DNA from: Rheinheimera sp.
GTDB taxonomy: Bacteria; Pseudomonadota; Gammaproteobacteria; Enterobacterales; Alteromonadaceae
Length of the DNA: 10,000 nucleotides
NCBI RefSeq assembly: GCF_020217005.1
Contig: NZ_JAIWOI010000287.1
Coordinates: 1 to 10,000 of the forward strand
Reading direction: 5' to 3'
A program made the position numbers and the translations under genes. This document shows positions 6,287 through 10,000 of the stretch, in pieces. The notes under the pieces were generated by a model. It did no database searches. It was given only the letters and a program-made list of their open reading frames with translations, and was not told the DNA's origin. The stretch's first letter is position 1; each line of letters begins with the position of its first letter.

Positions 6287-8776
6287 TTAAAAACTCTGCC
6301 AGGAAGTGCCAGCTTCGGCATGGCTAAAATAAGACAGTGTGATGCTGTCGGACAATTGCCTCAGTACAGTATGCAACTGCTGTAACAATCGGCTCAGCTC
6401 TGGTGTCGCCATCAGTTGGTCATCAAAGAGGTGCTCTGGTTCAGCCAGTTGTAACAAAGACACCAACTCCACAGCCAGTTTTTGCTCACGACTCAGCACA
6501 GCGGCTGCGCCTGGCTTAGGCAATTGCTGAATTTGACTGGCAAGACGGGCACACTGATAACCAACAGAGCGTGGCGTGCTGTCGTCCAGCAACAGTAAGT
6601 CAATCACAGCCAGCGGATGTAATTCTGTTTTATAGCGGCGCCTGTAGGTCATCAGCGTATCTGTCATCCGCAATACGGACTCCATCAGGGAGGCACTGCA
6701 GCTATGGCCCTGTTCAAACACAAACACTTCCTGCAGCAAAGTGACGCTTTGTAATGCCCTTTCCAGATGCTGGCCCAGGTCCATAAATCGCAGTGTTTGA
6801 GTACGGCTCATGGTTTCGTTATTCAGACCATAAATAGCAGTTTGCAGTAAAATCACTTCATCCAGTAAACGCACCATTTGCTGTGGTTGTTGCCAGTTCA
6901 GCGGATGAGGCCATTGGGTCAGTGCCAGTTGTAATTTATCCAGCACATACCAGGTATCTTCGCTGAAGTATTCCCGCACCGACTGCGCATTAAACAATAG
7001 ATTTTTCAGTACTTGTGCTAAACCAGCCGGATGCTGCAGGGAAAAGAGTTCACTTAGCGACTGCTGTAAGGCGCTGGTTTGCTGTAAAGAACTTAAAGTT
7101 GCACTGTCAGGCAAAGTGCCATTGGCCTGCAGACAAAACCGGACTAAAGCTCTGCTGTCATGGTGCTGACTTGCGCTGGCCTGAAGACTGCTTACTCCGG
7201 CACTGGTCAGTAGCGGCACCGTATAACGTAAAGCCCGACAGACTAAATTCAATCGCTCGTTATAACGACCCAGCCAGAACAAATGGTCGGCCACCCTGCT
7301 GGGTAACAAGCCACTGTGACGTGACAACAAAATACGTTTTTGGGTATTTTGCAGCAAGCTGACCGCGTGATCCTGATCAGCCAGTACCCAGACATCTTTA
7401 GCAACAAACCCCATAGTGTAGTGGTGCTGCAAACTAAGCGGATCCGGACTGATACGCGCCAAAGCGCCTGGCATCACAGCCGGACTATGCTGCTCGGATA
7501 ACAAACCAAATAACCGCAACACGCCATACTGTTGATGCTCGCCTTGAGTGGCATTCCAGCAAGGCACAGTGCTTAAGGGCAACAAAGGAATGGCAATATA
7601 AAGACCGGGATCAGCCAACAGTTGCTGTTGCAACTGATGTTGCTGTATCGGATCCAACTGAGCCCAGAGCCAGCTTTCGCCAGTATCAACCCGGCGTAGC
7701 CTGAAGGCTTTGGCATCAGACGACACCTGTAGTAACCCTTCTGGATCACCGCACCAAACCGCCGCTGTGCTGGGCAACTGTAATTCTTCCTGCAAAAGCG
7801 CACGGCACAATTGCGGTAGAAAAGGCAGTAGCACACCAGAGTCTAATAAGGCTGCTCCTGGCGGATTGGCACACAACAACTGTTGTTGGCGGATGCTTTG
7901 CAATAAACCTGCAGTGCCCGTTGAATCCGGGTCCAGTTCCAGGGCATCACAACGAGCATCGGGTAAATACCGCATTAGGCTGTCGACCTGCTGTAAACCT
8001 GTGACTGTTTTAAGCCATAAAGCGCCGTCTTTAAACATCAGATCAGCACTGTGCATCAAAGCTATGTCCAGGTAATTGGCTAAAAAAGCATGTTCAAAAT
8101 ACGCTGCGTCCCTTTTGCCATGAGTTAATAAACCACAAAGAGGTCGTCGCCCTTCGGCGGTATGGCCAGTGCCCTGTGCGAATACTAATTGCAGTTTCCG
8201 GAAAAATCCGGCCAGCTGACTCTTGCCTATGCTGTGATTCAACTCGCCGATACAGTGGTTAAACGCCAGTCTGTGTTCTAACACAAAACCCAGCCCTGCC
8301 GGCATTTGGCTCTGATCGGCATAGACGCAAAACTGGCCTTTGCTATCCCGGCCTATATCCACCGCCAGCAAGCTCAGCCACTGCTGGTGATTAGGTACTA
8401 GTTGATGGCAAGGCAACAAATAGTTTTTATTCTGAAAAATCAGTTCAGAGGGCAATAATCCTTGCTGTAACAGCAATTGGGGCCCGTATAAGTCTTGCAG
8501 AACCAGAGCCAGCAGCAATTGACGCTGTTTTATACCCGCCTGGATCTGCTGCCATTCGGCATCGCTGATCAGCCAGGGCATTAAATCCAGCTGCCGTTGC
8601 TGTTCCAGCCAGGGATCAAAAGTAGCGCCATTTTCCCGCAGTTGATGCTGCAGTTCGGTATACATCTGCAGCAGCTGTGGTTCAGCCTGTTGCTGCCACC
8701 ACAGTTGCAACTGCTGCCACTGCGGCAACTCTGTCCAGAGCTGCTGTTCGTTGAAGATCTGATCTTGCACTATCAT
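6287..8776 (-). CDS. Circularly permuted ATP-grasp domain fused to alpha-E domain (degenerate ATP-grasp)
   Basis: This protein has about 829 residues in two parts. Residues about 50-470 match a circularly permuted (type 2) ATP-grasp fold: WQQIQAGIKQR (75-85), VDIGRDSKGQF (139-149), MPAGLGFVLEHR (158-169), AYFEHAFLA (225-233) and VAKDVWVL (458-465). Residues about 488-815 form an alpha-E domain: SRVADHLFWLGRYNER (493-508), DLGQHLERA (666-674) and TPRSVGY (734-740). Several ATP-grasp residues look lost. The expected LEDN reads YADQ (152-155), the expected ADDK reads LDSG (311-314), and the EPRH..DLRPF and [11 protein letters not shown] segments kept by the upstream paralogue read HQQYGVLRLF and YTMGFVAKDVW. 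The domain may be inactive. The N-terminus is very Gln-rich. The start is unclear: TTG 8782 overlaps the preceding stop, ATG 8776 is used here, and GTG 8770 sits 6 bases after GAGG. The gene is tightly coupled to the alpha-E gene upstream. Confidence 0.9.
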   Translation of the reverse strand: MIVQDQIFNEQQLWTELPQWQQLQLWWQQQAEPQLLQMYTELQHQLRENGATFDPWLEQQRQLDLMPWLISDAEWQQIQAGIKQRQLLLALVLQDLYGPQLLLQQGLLPSELIFQNKNYLLPCHQLVPNHQQWLSLLAVDIGRDSKGQFCVYADQSQMPAGLGFVLEHRLAFNHCIGELNHSIGKSQLAGFFRKLQLVFAQGTGHTAEGRRPLCGLLTHGKRDAAYFEHAFLANYLDIALMHSADLMFKDGALWLKTVTGLQQVDSLMRYLPDARCDALELDPDSTGTAGLLQSIRQQQLLCANPPGAALLDSGVLLPFLPQLCRALLQEELQLPSTAAVWCGDPEGLLQVSSDAKAFRLRRVDTGESWLWAQLDPIQQHQLQQQLLADPGLYIAIPLLPLSTVPCWNATQGEHQQYGVLRLFGLLSEQHSPAVMPGALARISPDPLSLQHHYTMGFVAKDVWVLADQDHAVSLLQNTQKRILLSRHSGLLPSRVADHLFWLGRYNERLNLVCRALRYTVPLLTSAGVSSLQASASQHHDSRALVRFCLQANGTLPDSATLSSLQQTSALQQSLSELFSLQHPAGLAQVLKNLLFNAQSVREYFSEDTWYVLDKLQLALTQWPHPLNWQQPQQMVRLLDEVILLQTAIYGLNNETMSRTQTLRFMDLGQHLERALQSVTLLQEVFVFEQGHSCSASLMESVLRMTDTLMTYRRRYKTELHPLAVIDLLLLDDSTPRSVGYQCARLASQIQQLPKPGAAAVLSREQKLAVELVSLLQLAEPEHLFDDQLMATPELSRLLQQLHTVLRQLSDSITLSYFSHAEAGTSWQSF

Positions 8777-8778
8777 CC

Positions 8779-9738
8779 TCAAGCCGACATTTGCTGGCTG
8801 AGCTCTGAGGAAAACTCCAGTGGTGGTGTGCTAATGACCTGATGCAATTCAATAATCCCTGTCTGAAGTTGGTCGATCAACTGATGAAGCTGACCCGTCG
8901 TCAATTCCGCTAAGTTTTGTGTTTTTAACAAGTCTTGCAACAACCAGACCCTTTGCAAAATAGCGCTGCCATGAGGCAAAGCTTTGGCTGAAGCCGCCAC
9001 TCTATGCAAACAATAGGCGATGGAGCGAGGGAAGTCAGCATAAGTCAGTAAGTAGTCCACCGCATCCACTTCGGTATGTTGATGCGCCAGATAGTAGTGA
9101 TAAGACTCGACACCGCCCAGAGCATTTAATATTGAAATCCAGCGAAAACGTGGTCGCTTGATATCGGTGGGCTGCAACTGCTGTAATACCATCACATCCA
9201 TAATACGGGTCGTCATATCAGCCCGCTCCAGATGCCGGCCTATATTGAACAGATCAAAGGCATCACTGCGCAGCATAGTACCGTCCAATACCCCAACCAC
9301 CATTTGGCAACGACGGCTCACCTCCGTCATTAACCGGTATCTATGCTGACGTCCCTGCAACTGCTGACAATGCTCCTGTAAAAACAAATCCAGTGAATTC
9401 AGCTCTTCCCACATATCCCGGGGGATCAGTTGCCGCACTGTTCTGGCATTTTGTTTCAGTGCGCTACAGGCTGCTCGTATTGACAGCTGACTACTGGCAT
9501 CTGTAATTAAAAATCCCATCACCTGCTGCTCTAGCGTTAGATCGCTGGCAGGCAGCTGACTCAAAAGTTCAACACTATTCTGCCCCAGCACATCCAATAA
9601 CAAAGACCAACTGAACTGGCTGTCTTTGTGGCTATCGATCAGCAAATGGCTGGTGGCATTAATTAAACGGGCCGTATCGTCCAGTCGCTCCAGATAACGA
9701 CCTAACCAGAATATATGATCCAGAGATTTTAATAACAT
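8779..9738 (-). CDS. Alpha-E domain protein (DUF403 family), stand-alone
   Basis: This 319-residue, mostly helical protein is of normal length for the stand-alone alpha-E family, which is found beside circularly permuted ATP-grasp genes and has no established biochemical activity. The family hallmarks are visible: an N-terminal DHIFWLGRYLERLDDTAR (7-24), a second GRHLERADMTTRIMD (167-181) and FPRSIAYCL (236-244). No signal peptide or membrane segment is seen. The ATG at 9738 lies 3 bases after the stop of the ATP-grasp gene, and GAGG (complement of 9747-9750) sits 8 bases before it inside that gene, so translation is probably coupled. The gene is paralogous to the C-terminal half of the next gene: WLGRYxER, xHLERA and PRSxxY are shared. 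I infer that it partners the stand-alone ATP-grasp protein in the predicted amide-ligase reaction. Confidence 0.93.
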   Translation of the reverse strand: MLLKSLDHIFWLGRYLERLDDTARLINATSHLLIDSHKDSQFSWSLLLDVLGQNSVELLSQLPASDLTLEQQVMGFLITDASSQLSIRAACSALKQNARTVRQLIPRDMWEELNSLDLFLQEHCQQLQGRQHRYRLMTEVSRRCQMVVGVLDGTMLRSDAFDLFNIGRHLERADMTTRIMDVMVLQQLQPTDIKRPRFRWISILNALGGVESYHYYLAHQHTEVDAVDYLLTYADFPRSIAYCLHRVAASAKALPHGSAILQRVWLLQDLLKTQNLAELTTGQLHQLIDQLQTGIIELHQVISTPPLEFSSELSQQMSA

Positions 9739-9741
9739 AAA

Positions 9742-10000
9742 TCAGACCTCATCGTTGATGATCCAGGTATCTTTGCTACCGCCGCCTTGCGACGAATTGA
9801 CCACCAAAGAGCCTTTTTTCAGCGCCACCCGGCTTAATCCACCAGTGGTGCAATACAAATCCCGGCCCTGCAAAATAAAGGGTCGTAAATCCAGGTGCCT
9901 TGGTTCCAGTACGCCGTCACATAAAGTGGGGGCCGTGGATAAGGCCAGAGTCGGCTGGGCAATAAAATTCCGCGGATTGGCTTTTATTGCTTCGGCCATT
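9742..10000 (-). CDS. Circularly permuted ATP-grasp protein (type 2), C-terminal part only
   Basis: Only the last 85 or so codons are in the window. The frame runs off the right edge, so the Met at 9999 is internal; full-length relatives are roughly 470-500 residues. The visible part is strongly conserved in the family: [20 protein letters not shown], then [30 protein letters not shown] and the terminal [14 protein letters not shown]. These retain the Arg and Asp residues (EPRH, DLRPF) and the [11 protein letters not shown] block that the fused paralogue has lost, so this copy is the likely active ligase, using ATP to join a carboxylate to an amine. The substrate is unknown. It is the first visible gene of the minus-strand operon; its promoter and any further genes lie beyond the window. 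Confidence 0.93.
   Translation of the reverse strand, partial: MAEAIKANPRNFIAQPTLALSTAPTLCDGVLEPRHLDLRPFILQGRDLYCTTGGLSRVALKKGSLVVNSSQGGGSKDTWIINDEV

Noticed and set aside
7573..7836. Minus-strand 87-residue open frame
   Set aside because: It is a shifted-frame shadow of the fusion gene on the same strand with a Cys-rich, unpatterned composition; the main frame is continuous, so no frameshift is implied.
7015..8075. Plus-strand open frames of 115 and 121 residues within the fusion gene
   Set aside because: They lie antisense to a clear coding sequence, are Ser/Cys/Arg-rich with no recognisable motif, and have no ribosome binding site worth noting.
9997..9999. ATG as the start of a small 85-residue protein
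   Set aside because: The peptide is the conserved C-terminal end of a circularly permuted ATP-grasp protein, so the Met is internal and the gene continues past the window.
1..10000. tRNA, rRNA, CRISPR array, transposase, phage or defence genes
   Set aside because: No spaced direct repeats, no recognisable RNA gene sequence and no such protein motif was found on either strand.

Overview
The window looks like chromosomal DNA of a gammaproteobacterium. MutS is closest by eye to gammaproteobacterial MutS, base composition is moderate (about half G+C), and the proteins are rich in Gln and Leu. An Alteromonadales or Rheinheimera-like host is my guess; the sequence alone does not prove it. There is no rRNA, tRNA, CRISPR array, insertion sequence or phage gene. 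Coding density is high and no gene-free stretch exceeds about 140 bases.

Layout. (1) 1-3497, plus strand: the 3' part of mutS (the 5' end lies outside the window), followed 26 bases later by a cytoplasmic PhoD-like metallophosphatase. The latter probably starts at an unusual ATT codon preceded by a well-placed ribosome binding site. (2) 3528-3561: a hairpin between convergent genes that fits a terminator for the minus-strand SDR gene. (3) 3569-5379: a divergent pair, an NADPH-type short-chain dehydrogenase/reductase on the minus strand and an AraC-family regulator on the plus strand. They share a 137-base intergenic region with two small inverted repeats. (4) 5343-10000, minus strand: a four-gene operon read from right to left. 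It contains a circularly permuted ATP-grasp protein (C-terminal part only), a stand-alone alpha-E protein, a fusion of a second circularly permuted ATP-grasp domain with a second alpha-E domain, and a transglutaminase-like protein.

The minus-strand operon is the most interesting part. ATP-grasp/alpha-E/transglutaminase neighbourhoods are known from comparative genomics as predicted peptide-bond-forming (amidoligase) systems, but their substrate and product have not, to my knowledge, been established. This version has two paralogous ATP-grasp/alpha-E pairs, one as separate proteins and one fused. The fused ATP-grasp half has lost several residues that the stand-alone copy keeps, so it may be a pseudoenzyme or scaffold. 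The genes are tightly packed (3- and 2-base gaps) except before the transglutaminase gene. There a 62-base spacer holds a GC-rich hairpin headed by GTAG, which resembles a REP element.

The AraC gene and the transglutaminase gene converge and overlap by 37 bases, so the AraC terminator lies inside the opposing coding sequence.
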